Below are positions 1-5,522 of a stretch of DNA of 6,788 bases, piece by piece. This DNA is from Nocardioides sp. Its GTDB lineage: Bacteria; Actinomycetota; Actinomycetes; Propionibacteriales; Nocardioidaceae. Location of the stretch: contig JAOPXF010000066.1 of NCBI GenBank assembly GCA_025965295.1, positions 1-6,788 on the forward strand, given 5' to 3'. Under the pieces are notes generated by a model. That model did no database searches. It worked only from the letters and a program-made list of their open reading frames with translations, and was not told the origin of the DNA. Within the stretch, counting starts at the first letter, position 1. Each line of letters starts with the position of its first letter. A program made the translations under genes and the position numbers.

Positions 1-261
1 GATGCCGAGCTCGCACAGCTACAGCTCACGGACCTTCGGGGTCCCCTCCCCACCGACCCGGTCGAGCCGGACAACACCGGGCGGGCGCGGCGGCCCCGGT
101 GCCGGGCGTGGGTCGAGGCGGGGATCAGTCGCGTGCAGGTCGGCCCAGTGCGCCACCAGCAGCAGGTCCTCGACCTCGGCCGCACGCCGGGCGCGCACAC
201 CCGCTTCGAGCGCCGCCAGCGTGCTGCCGGCGTCGAGCTCGTCGATCGGGTGGTGGACCAT
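1..261 (-). pseudogene. DUF222/HNH (13E12-repeat type) protein, N-terminal part, interrupted by TAG and cut by the window edge
   Basis: The reading frame starts at ATG 261-259 with MVHHPIDELDAG and runs 80 codons to GGEGTPKVREL, then meets TAG at 21-19. Beyond the stop the same frame continues open to the window edge as LCELGI. From memory, actinobacterial DUF222/HNH proteins begin with a short HPID-type start, carry an AAEV..L..A.HWADLHA segment, then a GGEGTP.V.EL...ELG segment leading into the long helical DUF222 region and a C-terminal HNH nuclease motif. The residues on both sides of the TAG fit that pattern without a frame change, so one sense codon appears to have become a stop. Members are numerous in actinomycete genomes, and 13E12-repeat genes are LexA targets in Mycobacterium tuberculosis; their cellular role is poorly understood. 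The nuclease domain would lie outside the window. Alternatives are a sequencing error, or a genuine 80-residue truncated protein. Start choice is supported by the promoter placed directly upstream. Confidence 0.6.
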
Positions 262-266
262 GCTTC

Positions 267-295
267 ATTCTATCCGAACGTACGTTCGAGCACAA
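267..295 (-). promoter_or_regulatory. Sigma70-like promoter of the DUF222/HNH gene, probably leaderless
   Basis: On the minus strand a -35-like TTGTGC (295-290) and a -10-like TAGAAT (272-267) are separated by exactly 17 bp. Only five bases (GAAGC) lie between the -10 box and the ATG at 261, so transcription would start at or next to the A of the ATG and give a leaderless message. There is no Shine-Dalgarno sequence, which agrees with this. The 17-bp spacer contains the LexA box listed separately. Confidence 0.6.
274..289 (-). promoter_or_regulatory. LexA operator (SOS box)
   Basis: Minus strand TCGAACGTACGTTCGG contains a perfect 14-bp palindrome, CGAAC-GTAC-GTTCG, at 275-288. The actinobacterial LexA consensus is TCGAAC-N4-GTTCGA, so only the last outer base differs. 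The box fills the spacer between the -35 and -10 elements, where bound LexA would block RNA polymerase. LexA self-cleavage after DNA damage would then release transcription of the DUF222/HNH gene. The next start codon on the other strand (440) is about 150 bp away, so the box most likely serves only the minus-strand gene. Confidence 0.75.
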
Positions 296-427
296 GGCTT
301 GATCCACAGTCTTCCCCGCGGTTGCTTCTCGCCGCGCCGGGCTCCACGGCGCTCGCCGACGCTCGCTGCTCAAGCACCGCTCCTGACAGCCGCGCCACCT
401 GGTCTACCGACTGGCCGGGGCCCGTTC

Positions 428-433
428 TAGGTT
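428..433 (+). promoter_or_regulatory. -10 box of the aldo/keto reductase operon, predicted leaderless
   Basis: TAGGTT fits the TAnnnT form of the actinobacterial -10 element and ends six bases before the ATG at 440, so transcription would start at the start codon. No Shine-Dalgarno sequence precedes the ATG. I see no good -35 at 16-18 bp. Confidence 0.45.
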
Positions 434-439
434 GAACGC

Positions 440-1279
440 ATGGCGAGCATCCCGACGTACCCGCTGAACGACGGCACGACGCTGCCGGCCATCGGCTTCG
501 GCACCTACCCACTGACGGGTGAGGAGGGCATCGAGGCGATCACCTCGGCCGTGGCCACCGGCTACCGGCTCCTCGACACGGCCGTGAACTACGGCAACGA
601 GGAGGAGGTCGGCGAGGCGATCCGCCGCTCCGGACTCCCCCGAGACGAGCTCACCGTCGCGAGCAAGCTGCCCGGCCGGCACCATGCGAACGGCGACGCC
701 GTGGCCAGCGTCCGCGGCTCCCTCGAGCGCCTCGGGCTCGACCACCTCGACCTGCACCTGATCCACTGGCCGAACCCGCGGGTCGGCAGGTTCCCCGAGG
801 CCTGGCGCGCCTTGGTCGACCTGCAGAAGGAGGGGCTGGTCCGCTCGGTCGGCGTCTCCAACTTCACCGAGGAGCACCTCGCCCGGATCATCGACGAGAC
901 CGGCGTCACGCCGGTCGTCAACCAGATCGAGCTGCACCCCTACTTCCCCCAGGCCGAGATGCGCGCGGTCAACGAGCGGCTCGGCATCCGCACCGAGTCG
1001 TGGAGCCCGCTGGGCAAACGGCAGGCGCCGTTCACCGAGGAGCCGGTCGCGAGCGCCGCCGAGCGGCACGGCGTGACGCCCGGCCAGGTGATCCTGCGCT
1101 GGCACGTCCAGCTCGGCGCCGTGCCGATCCCCAAGTCGGCGACGCCGGAGCGTCAGCGGCAGAACCTCGACGTCTTCGGCTTCGAGCTCACCGACGACGA
1201 GGTCGCCGCGATCTCCGCACTCGGGCGCCCGGACGGCCGGCTCTTCGGCGGCGACCCGGAGACCCACGAGGAGCAGTGA
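440..1279 (+). CDS. Aldo/keto reductase
   Basis: A 279-residue single-domain (beta/alpha)8 NADPH-dependent oxidoreductase, full length for the 2,5-diketo-gluconate reductase-like AKR5 type. The start LNDGTTLPAIGFGTYPL is typical for the family. The catalytic tetrad is visible: Asp46 (LLDTA), Tyr51 (NYGNEEE), Lys76 (ASKLPG) and His109 (LIHWPNP). Further family signatures are GVSNF, the substrate/cofactor segment NQIELHP, WSPLG, and the C-terminal NADP-binding stretch IPKSATPERQRQN. Such enzymes reduce aldehydes and ketones to alcohols in the cytoplasm; the actual substrate cannot be read from sequence. It is the first gene of an operon: its TGA overlaps the ATG of the following PLP enzyme, so the two are probably co-translated and may act on related carbonyl compounds. 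There is no SD, and the -10 box at 428-433 supports this start. Confidence 0.93.
   Translation: MASIPTYPLNDGTTLPAIGFGTYPLTGEEGIEAITSAVATGYRLLDTAVNYGNEEEVGEAIRRSGLPRDELTVASKLPGRHHANGDAVASVRGSLERLGLDHLDLHLIHWPNPRVGRFPEAWRALVDLQKEGLVRSVGVSNFTEEHLARIIDETGVTPVVNQIELHPYFPQAEMRAVNERLGIRTESWSPLGKRQAPFTEEPVASAAERHGVTPGQVILRWHVQLGAVPIPKSATPERQRQNLDVFGFELTDDEVAAISALGRPDGRLFGGDPETHEEQ
1268..1273 (+). promoter_or_regulatory. Ribosome binding site for the PLP enzyme inside the AKR gene
   Basis: GAGGAG lies in the last codons of the aldo/keto reductase, five bases before the ATG at 1279. It selects ATG 1279 over in-frame codons further upstream and fits translational coupling, since the AKR stop (TGA 1277-1279) shares its A with the ATG. 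Confidence 0.6.
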
Positions 1280-2334
1280 TGCCGGCCACGCCGTACCTCC
1301 GCGTCGACCTCGCCCGCCTGCGCGGCAACGTCGCGCGTACGGCGGAGCGCACGGCCGCCGCGGGCGTCGCGCTGCGCCCGCACGTGAAGACCCACAAGAC
1401 CATCGAGATCGCCCGGCTGCAGCTGGCCGCCGGCGCCGTGGGCATCTCGGTCGCGACCGTGGGCGAGGCCGAGACGTTCGTGCGGCAGGGCGCCACCGAC
1501 GTGTTCGTGGCCTACCCGCTCTGGCTCGACGACCAGTCCGCCGGCCGGCTGCGCGACCTGATGCCGGACGCGGCGCTGGCGATCGGCGTCGACTCGGCCG
1601 AGGGCGCCGCCAACGCCGGCCGCCTCCTCGGTGACGCCGGGCTGGAGGTGCTGGTCGAGGTCGACTGCGGACACCACCGCAGCGGCGTCAGCCCCGACCG
1701 GGCCGGGGCGGTCGCGTCGGCCGCCCAGCGGACCGGGCTGCGGGTCCGCGGCGTCTTCACGTTCCCCGGCCACAGCTACGACCCCGCGGCCCTCGAGTCC
1801 GCGGCGGCCGACGAGTCGGCGGCGCTGCGGGCGGCCGCCGACGCCCTGCGCGCGGAGGGGATCGAGCCCCGGGTGCTCAGCGGCGGGTCCACCCCGAGCC
1901 TGGCCCACTCCGACACCGACCTGCTCACCGAGCTGCGCCCCGGCGTCTACGTCTTCGGCGACGCCCAGCAGTGGGAGCTCGGCACGATGGCGCCCGAGGA
2001 GATCGCGCTGGTCTGCCGGTCCACGGTGGTCAGCCGCGCCGGTGGCCGCCTGGTGCTCGACGCCGGATCCAAGGTCCTCGGGGCAGACCGGGCGGGCTAC
2101 GCCACCGGCTACGGGCGGCTGCCCGAGCACCCCCACGCCCGGGTCGTGATGCTCTCCGAGCACCACGCGATCGTCGACCTGGGCGACACTCCCCTGCCGG
2201 CCCTGGGCAGCCAGGTCGACGTGGTGCCCAACCACGTCTGCAACGCGGTCAACCTCGTCGAGACGCTGTACGCCGAGGAGTCGTCCGGCGAGCTGCGCCC
2301 GTGGCCGGTGACAGCCCGGGGACTGAACTCCTGA
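1279..2334 (+). CDS. D-threonine aldolase / D-serine dehydratase-like PLP enzyme (alanine racemase N-terminal fold)
   Basis: A 351-residue fold-type III PLP enzyme. The N-terminal barrel carries RPHVKTHKT, with Lys37 the expected Schiff-base lysine. VDCGHHRSGV and the glycine-rich GGSTPS follow; the latter is probably the PLP phosphate site. Near the C-terminus, PNHVCNAVNL supplies His319 and Cys321, the His-x-Cys metal pair that binds zinc in D-serine dehydratase and a divalent metal in D-threonine aldolases. This separates the family from true alanine racemases. Likely reactions are cleavage of D-3-hydroxy-amino acids to glycine plus an aldehyde, or deamination of D-serine to pyruvate; sequence alone does not decide. 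The length is slightly below the usual 370-380 residues. The frame is open upstream inside the AKR gene, but ATG 1279 has an SD and gives a normal family start (TPYLRVDLARLRGN). An aldolase product would be an aldehyde, which the co-transcribed reductase could use; this link is inference. Confidence 0.9.
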   Translation: MPATPYLRVDLARLRGNVARTAERTAAAGVALRPHVKTHKTIEIARLQLAAGAVGISVATVGEAETFVRQGATDVFVAYPLWLDDQSAGRLRDLMPDAALAIGVDSAEGAANAGRLLGDAGLEVLVEVDCGHHRSGVSPDRAGAVASAAQRTGLRVRGVFTFPGHSYDPAALESAAADESAALRAAADALRAEGIEPRVLSGGSTPSLAHSDTDLLTELRPGVYVFGDAQQWELGTMAPEEIALVCRSTVVSRAGGRLVLDAGSKVLGADRAGYATGYGRLPEHPHARVVMLSEHHAIVDLGDTPLPALGSQVDVVPNHVCNAVNLVETLYAEESSGELRPWPVTARGLNS

Positions 2335-2343
2335 CCCCTCGCC

Positions 2344-2349
2344 TACGAT
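2344..2349 (+). promoter_or_regulatory. -10 box of the cyclophilin gene, predicted leaderless
   Basis: TACGAT fits TAnnnT and ends six bases before ATG 2356, with no SD between. It suggests the lipoprotein has its own promoter although only 21 bases separate it from the preceding operon. The -35 region is unconvincing. Confidence 0.45.
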
Positions 2350-2355
2350 CGTGAC

Positions 2356-3030
2356 ATGTTGCTGAAGCGATCGCTCGCCGCCCTGGCCACCCTCGTGGCC
2401 GTCGCAGCCCTCGCCGGCTGCTCCGACGACTCCTCGTCCCCCGAGGCCCAGGACACCGCCCCCACCGCCGACCAGACCGGTCCGCCGTGCACCTACACCT
2501 CCGACGGCCGCGCCGCGGCCAAGAAGGTCGACCTGCCGCCCGACCACGCCAGCGGTGGCTCCGTCGACGTCACGATCGCCACCGGCGTCGGTGACATCAA
2601 GGCGACGCTCGACGGCGACGCCACCCCCTGCACGGTCAACTCGTTCGTCTCGCTGGCCGAGCAGGGCTACTTCGACGACACCACCTGCCACCGGCTGACC
2701 ACCCAGGGCATCTTCGTGCTCCAGTGCGGCGACCCGACGGCGACCGGCTCGGGCGGCCCCGGCTACGCCTTCGGCGACGAGCTCTCCGGCGACGAGAAGT
2801 ACGGCGCGGGCACGCTGGCGATGGCCAACGCCGGCCCCGACACCAACGGCTCGCAGTTCTTCATCGTGTACGCCGACAGCCAGCTGCCGCCGGCGTACAC
2901 CGTCTTCGGCAGCATCGACACCGCCTCCCTCAAGACCGTCACCGATGTCGCCGACAAGGGCACCACCGACGGCGGCCCGGACGGCGCCCCCAAGCAGCCC
3001 GTCGACATCAAGACCGTCACCGTCGACTGA
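2356..3030 (+). CDS. Exported lipoprotein peptidyl-prolyl cis-trans isomerase (cyclophilin type)
   Basis: 224 residues. The N-terminus is a lipoprotein signal peptide: positive MLLKRS, hydrophobic stretch, lipobox LAGC with Cys22 as the lipidated residue. A Ser/Asp/Pro-rich linker to about residue 45 follows, then the cyclophilin barrel (about 55-224). Recognisable features are Arg113 in TCHRLTTQG (equivalent of the catalytic Arg of cyclophilin A), NAGPDTNGSQFFIVY with Gln167-Phe168-Phe169, and YTVFGSID near the end. The tryptophan of the human LDGKHVVFG loop is absent; the corresponding QLPPAYTVFG form is, from memory, common in bacterial members. After export it would assist folding of proteins on the outer face of the membrane. 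Mature-part cysteines 45, 92, 111 and 124 could form disulfides, fitting an extracytoplasmic location. The gene converges with the small membrane protein gene, the 3' ends overlapping by 14 bp. Confidence 0.93.
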   Translation: MLLKRSLAALATLVAVAALAGCSDDSSSPEAQDTAPTADQTGPPCTYTSDGRAAAKKVDLPPDHASGGSVDVTIATGVGDIKATLDGDATPCTVNSFVSLAEQGYFDDTTCHRLTTQGIFVLQCGDPTATGSGGPGYAFGDELSGDEKYGAGTLAMANAGPDTNGSQFFIVYADSQLPPAYTVFGSIDTASLKTVTDVADKGTTDGGPDGAPKQPVDIKTVTVD

Positions 3031-3217
3031 CGGACCTGTTCTTCCAGACCAGCAGCAGAGCTGCCACGGCCACACCCGCACCGAGCGCGCCGATCAACGC
3101 AACCTCGTCGGACTCGCCGACCAGGCGTTGCGACACGTAGGCGACCAGCCCGACCACCAGAGCGGCGAGCAACGACCCCAGCACGTTGGACGTTCGGTTG
3201 ATGTGGTCCGGAGTCAT
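3017..3217 (-). CDS. Small two-helix membrane protein, function unknown
   Basis: From ATG 3217 the protein has 66 residues. A short polar N-terminus (MTPDHINRTS) is followed by helix 1 (about 11-30, NVLGSLLAALVVGLVAYVSQ), an acidic loop VGESDE, helix 2 (about 39-57, rich in Ala, Gly, Val and Leu) and a basic tail KNRSVSRR. By the positive-inside rule both ends should be cytoplasmic with the loop outside. I do not recognise the family; the two-helix form recalls holins or small actinobacterial membrane proteins, but nothing specific supports either. The start is uncertain: AGGGGG at 3234-3229 is 11 bases from ATG 3217 but only five from an in-frame TTG at 3223, and the frame also allows GTG 3259. 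It lies 111 bp downstream of, and on the same strand as, the nucleotidyltransferase, and shares that gene's freer use of A/T-ending codons. Confidence 0.6.
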   Translation of the reverse strand: MTPDHINRTSNVLGSLLAALVVGLVAYVSQRLVGESDEVALIGALGAGVAVAALLLVWKNRSVSRR

Positions 3218-3328
3218 GCGCAAATGGTCCCCCTGCCACTGCCGTTCAAACGTTCTCACCAGGCGTGTCCCACGGCGGCGGCTTCCGGGGGTCCGACGCG
3301 ACGCACGCTCGACGAAGAGGCAGCTCCG

Positions 3329-4054
3329 TCACCCTCCACGGCGGGCGTCCGTGGTGGTCGCACGCGCGTCCCTCCACGCGATCCATCCCGTGCGCAGCCT
3401 GGGTGAGACCACGGGCTCTCCGCGCCTGCGGGCGCGCAGCTGGTCGATGAGCCAGGTCGGTGCGTGCGCCCGCTCGACGGCCGCACTCTTGGTGAGCAGC
3501 TGCCCGGTTCGCAGCGCATGGCGACCGCGAGCCATGGAGGTCAGGCCCAGGTCCGCGATCATCGGGTTCAGCCACAGGTGTGGTCGGCGGGCCGCCCAGG
3601 ACCAGTAGCCGCACAGCTCGCCACGCGCCGCGGCTCGGACGTCGTCATCCGGCATCGGTGGCAACAGGTCGGTCGGCGCCCGTCCGAAGGCGGGAAAGCC
3701 GTGGCGCACGAGCTCGGCGCGAGTCAGCGCGGAAAGGGTGCGCTGAACGAGCTCGCCATGTGTCCAGGTCGGGTGCCGGGCCGCCGTCTCGAGCAGTCGG
3801 CTCTCCTCGACGTAGACGCACCCCAGGTCAGCTCCTGCCGCCGACCCGCGATCCAGGTCCTGGTGCACCTCCACCAGGTGCGCCGTCCGGGCCCGGTCCA
3901 CCGGTCCAGCCACCACGGCGACCAGGTCGAGATCGCTGACCCCCGGGATGTGGTCCCCGGTCGCCAACGACCCGGCGACGAGCAGGTCGCGCACCCAACC
4001 CAGCTCCGCGAGCCGCGTCGCCAGCGAGGTCACGGCCGGGGGTAGCGGTTCCAC
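3329..4054 (-). CDS. Nucleotidyltransferase, aminoglycoside adenylyltransferase-like (AadA/DUF4111 type)
   Basis: 241 residues from GTG 4054. The Pol beta-type nucleotidyltransferase motif is clear near the N-terminus: Gly28-Ser29 in VAGSLATGDHIPGVSDLDLV, with metal-binding Asp41 and Asp43. The C-terminal half is helical; the stretch LTSMARGRHALRTGQLLTKS resembles the helical domain of streptomycin/spectinomycin adenylyltransferases, where an R..L.TG....K pattern recurs. The length (about 240-260 in those enzymes) fits. Members transfer AMP from ATP to a hydroxyl of an aminoglycoside or another small molecule, but many chromosomal relatives confer no resistance, so substrate is unknown. I cannot place the third catalytic carboxylate with certainty. 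A MNT/HEPN toxin-antitoxin role is less likely, because the protein carries its own C-terminal domain and no HEPN partner (Rx4-6H motif) is adjacent. Codons ending in A or T (GAA, CTA, GGT, GAT, CAT, GTT) are visibly commoner than in neighbours, a possible sign of transfer. Confidence 0.8.
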   Translation of the reverse strand: MEPLPPAVTSLATRLAELGWVRDLLVAGSLATGDHIPGVSDLDLVAVVAGPVDRARTAHLVEVHQDLDRGSAAGADLGCVYVEESRLLETAARHPTWTHGELVQRTLSALTRAELVRHGFPAFGRAPTDLLPPMPDDDVRAAARGELCGYWSWAARRPHLWLNPMIADLGLTSMARGRHALRTGQLLTKSAAVERAHAPTWLIDQLRARRRGEPVVSPRLRTGWIAWRDARATTTDARRGG

Positions 4055-4060
4055 ACCCGG

Positions 4061-4066
4061 ATGCTA
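4061..4066 (-). promoter_or_regulatory. -10 box of the nucleotidyltransferase gene, predicted leaderless
   Basis: Minus strand TAGCAT (4066-4061) fits TAnnnT and ends six bases before GTG 4054, with no SD. This geometry matches the other SD-less genes here and supports the GTG as the start. No good -35 is seen. Confidence 0.45.
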
Positions 4067-4115
4067 GTGACCTACGTGATCGGCCGCAGTCGCGCGAGAC
4101 AACGCAGGGGGCGCG

Positions 4116-4130
4116 CCCGCTCAGAGCGGG
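4116..4130 (-). terminator. Possible weak hairpin at the end of the SDR gene
   Basis: A perfect 6-bp stem, CCCGCT/AGCGGG, with a 3-base loop spans the SDR stop codon (4123-4121). A second 10-bp palindrome, GGGCGCGCCC, overlaps at 4109-4118. No T-rich run follows on the minus strand, so intrinsic termination is uncertain; the stem could instead protect the 3' end of the mRNA. Confidence 0.25.
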
Positions 4131-5017
4131 AACGACACCCCCGTGAGCCGCTCCGACTCCGCCCACAGCGCCCGGGCGAGGTCGGGATCGCTCGCGGCCC
4201 GGCTGCGGCCCACCAGGGTCGGCCAGCCGTTCAGCTCGCGGAAGCGGTGCGGCCCCACGTAGCTGTTGCCGGGCAGGTTTATGGTCGCGGCGTAGAGCGT
4301 GCACAGCGCGCCCTGCCAGGCGGGCATGCCGGTGAGCAGGTGCCCGAGCTCCCCGACCGCGGTGAGCACCGGGTTGCCGGTGCTGCCGGTGATGTGGGTC
4401 GCGGTCGAGCCGGGGTGCGCTCCGTTCGCGCGGAGCGTGGACCCGGCCGCGGTGAGGCGGCGCTGGAGCTCGGTCATGAAGAGCAGGTTGGCGAGCTTGC
4501 TGGCGCCGTAGGCCGCCATCGGCCGGTAGCGGCGGCGCTCCCAGGCGAGGTCGCGCACGTCCAGGTCGCCGGTGCGGTGCGCCTGCGAGGAGACCACGAC
4601 CACCCGGTCGCCGAGCCGCGGCAGCAGCAGGTTGGCGAGCGCGAAGTGACCGAAGTGGTTGGTCGCCATCTGCAGCTCGAGACCGTCGGCGGTCAGCGAG
4701 TGCGGCACGGCCATCACGCCCGCGTTGTTCACGAGTACGTCGACGTCGCCGACGCCGGCCGCGAACTCCCGGACCGAGGCGAGGTCGGACACGTCCAGGC
4801 GCCGCACCTCGACGCTGCCCACCAGCGACGCCCGCATCGGGCCGGCGACGCGCTCGCCCTTCTCGACGTCGCGGACCGCGAGGACCACGTGCGCGCCGGC
4901 GGACACCAGGCGTCGCGCGGTCTCGAGGCCGATGCCCCCGCTGGCACCGGTGACGACGAACCGCCGGCCGTGCTGGGGCGGCACCGTGGTCCAGGGCCCG
5001 GTGCGGACCCGGGCCAC
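4121..5017 (-). CDS. Short-chain dehydrogenase/reductase (retinol dehydrogenase/WWOX-like)
   Basis: 298 residues from GTG 5017. Rossmann-fold SDR with the nucleotide motif TGASGGIG (residues 23-30), Arg49 after the second beta strand (favouring NADP(H)), LDVSD (74-78), NNAG (97-100), Asn120, and the catalytic residues Ser144, Tyr170 and Lys174 (SSQAH, YGASK). The continuation ANLLFMTELQRRL and AHPGSTATH is typical of the group annotated as light-dependent protochlorophyllide reductase-like, retinol dehydrogenase-like or WWOX-like oxidoreductases. It would reduce or oxidise a carbonyl/alcohol pair in the cytoplasm; the substrate is unknown. It is the second gene of an operon: the OsmC-like stop ends three bases before its GTG, so co-translation is likely. 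An N-terminal extension of about 18 residues precedes the first beta strand, as is usual in this group. Confidence 0.92.
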   Translation of the reverse strand: MARVRTGPWTTVPPQHGRRFVVTGASGGIGLETARRLVSAGAHVVLAVRDVEKGERVAGPMRASLVGSVEVRRLDVSDLASVREFAAGVGDVDVLVNNAGVMAVPHSLTADGLELQMATNHFGHFALANLLLPRLGDRVVVVSSQAHRTGDLDVRDLAWERRRYRPMAAYGASKLANLLFMTELQRRLTAAGSTLRANGAHPGSTATHITGSTGNPVLTAVGELGHLLTGMPAWQGALCTLYAATINLPGNSYVGPHRFRELNGWPTLVGRSRAASDPDLARALWAESERLTGVSFPL

Positions 5018-5020
5018 GGC

Positions 5021-5455
5021 TCAGGCCTCGACGTACTCGATGGGCTCCCCGAGGGCGACGGTCCGGCCGACCGAGCAGAGCCGGTCGCGTGTCTGCTGCA
5101 GCGCCCGCGGCAGCGCCTCGCGGGCCCGGTCGCCGTCCTCGCCGTCGGGGAAGGTCACGTCGAAGGTGACCTTGAGCCCGACCAGGTGGTTGCCCCGCTC
5201 GTCGCGGACCTTGTGGCCCTCGGCGGCGACGTCGAAGGCGACCGCGTCCGCGCGCTTGCCGGTGATCAGGTCCACGTCGATCGCGCTGCAGCCGGCGATC
5301 GCGGCGAGGAGCAGCTCGACCGGGGTGAAGTCGGGGTCGCCGCCGGACCCGATCGGCAGCACCCCGCCGCGGCCGTTGGTGGCCTTGTAGCGACCCTCAC
5401 CGATCCGGGTGAGGGCGATGCTGCGCAGGGTGGGATCGGGGGTCTCTTCGCTCAT
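5021..5455 (-). CDS. OsmC family protein
   Basis: 144 residues from ATG 5455 (MSEETPDPTLRS). The family signature is complete: FTPVELLLAAIAGCSAIDVD with Cys56 and DRLCSVGRTV with Cys127, the two cysteines that in Ohr/OsmC enzymes reduce organic hydroperoxides. The short N-terminal beta segment (GRYKATNGRGG) and the central strands VAAEGHKVRD and LVGLKVTFDVTF fit the YhfA-like branch of OsmC more than classical Ohr. A role in thiol-dependent peroxide detoxification is likely but not proven for this branch. The frame is open to an ATG at 5530, but that extension has no OsmC features and would run past the start of the divergent flavin reductase gene, so 5455 is preferred. It leads a two-gene operon with the SDR and shares a 67-bp divergent promoter region with the flavin reductase gene. 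Confidence 0.9.
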   Translation of the reverse strand: MSEETPDPTLRSIALTRIGEGRYKATNGRGGVLPIGSGGDPDFTPVELLLAAIAGCSAIDVDLITGKRADAVAFDVAAEGHKVRDERGNHLVGLKVTFDVTFPDGEDGDRAREALPRALQQTRDRLCSVGRTVALGEPIEYVEA

Positions 5456-5462
5456 GACGCAC

Positions 5463-5468
5463 AGACTG
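5463..5468 (-). promoter_or_regulatory. Weak -10-like box of the OsmC/SDR operon
   Basis: Minus strand CAGTCT keeps the conserved A2 and T6 of the -10 element and ends seven bases before ATG 5455. No SD precedes the ATG. This is weaker than the TAnnnT boxes of the other genes; the operon must be transcribed from within the 67-bp divergent region or from inside the flavin reductase gene. Confidence 0.25.
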
Positions 5469-5510
5469 CCAGACCGCGGGGCCATCGGCGCTCGGCCCGG
5501 GCGCTCCCCG

Positions 5511-5516
5511 TACTGT
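5511..5516 (+). promoter_or_regulatory. -10 box of the flavin reductase gene, predicted leaderless
   Basis: TACTGT fits TAnnnT and ends six bases before ATG 5523; no SD is present. It supports 5523 over the longer open frame starting at 5409. Just upstream the heptamer GGCGCTC occurs twice (5487-5493 and 5500-5506). Confidence 0.45.
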
Positions 5517-5522
5517 CGGGCC

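Noticed and set aside
404..1267. A 287-codon minus-strand frame opposite the aldo/keto reductase
   Set aside because: Shadow of the reductase; no domain features and no plausible start signals.
3020..3033. Hairpin CCGTC-GACT-GACGG spanning the cyclophilin stop codon, as a terminator
   Set aside because: The stem is only 5 bp and the following sequence is not a clear T-run; too weak to call in GC-rich DNA.
1153..3081. A 642-codon open frame on the minus strand antisense to the AKR, PLP enzyme and cyclophilin
   Set aside because: Long antisense frames are expected in GC-rich DNA because stop codons are rare. The translation is Gly/Val/Asp/Arg-rich low-complexity with no domain, and the plus-strand genes carry clear catalytic motifs.
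3243..3255. Direct repeat CGTTC-AAA-CGTTC upstream of the small membrane protein, considered as a second LexA box
   Set aside because: It is a direct repeat, not the CGAAC-N4-GTTCG inverted repeat, so it does not fit LexA.
3329..4054. MNT/HEPN toxin-antitoxin module
   Set aside because: The nucleotidyltransferase has its own C-terminal helical domain, and the neighbouring small protein is a membrane protein without the Rx4-6H HEPN motif.
5409..5522. N-terminal extension of the flavin reductase to ATG 5409
   Set aside because: It overlaps the OsmC-like coding region, is Arg/Gly-rich without domain features, and a -10 box sits six bases before ATG 5523.
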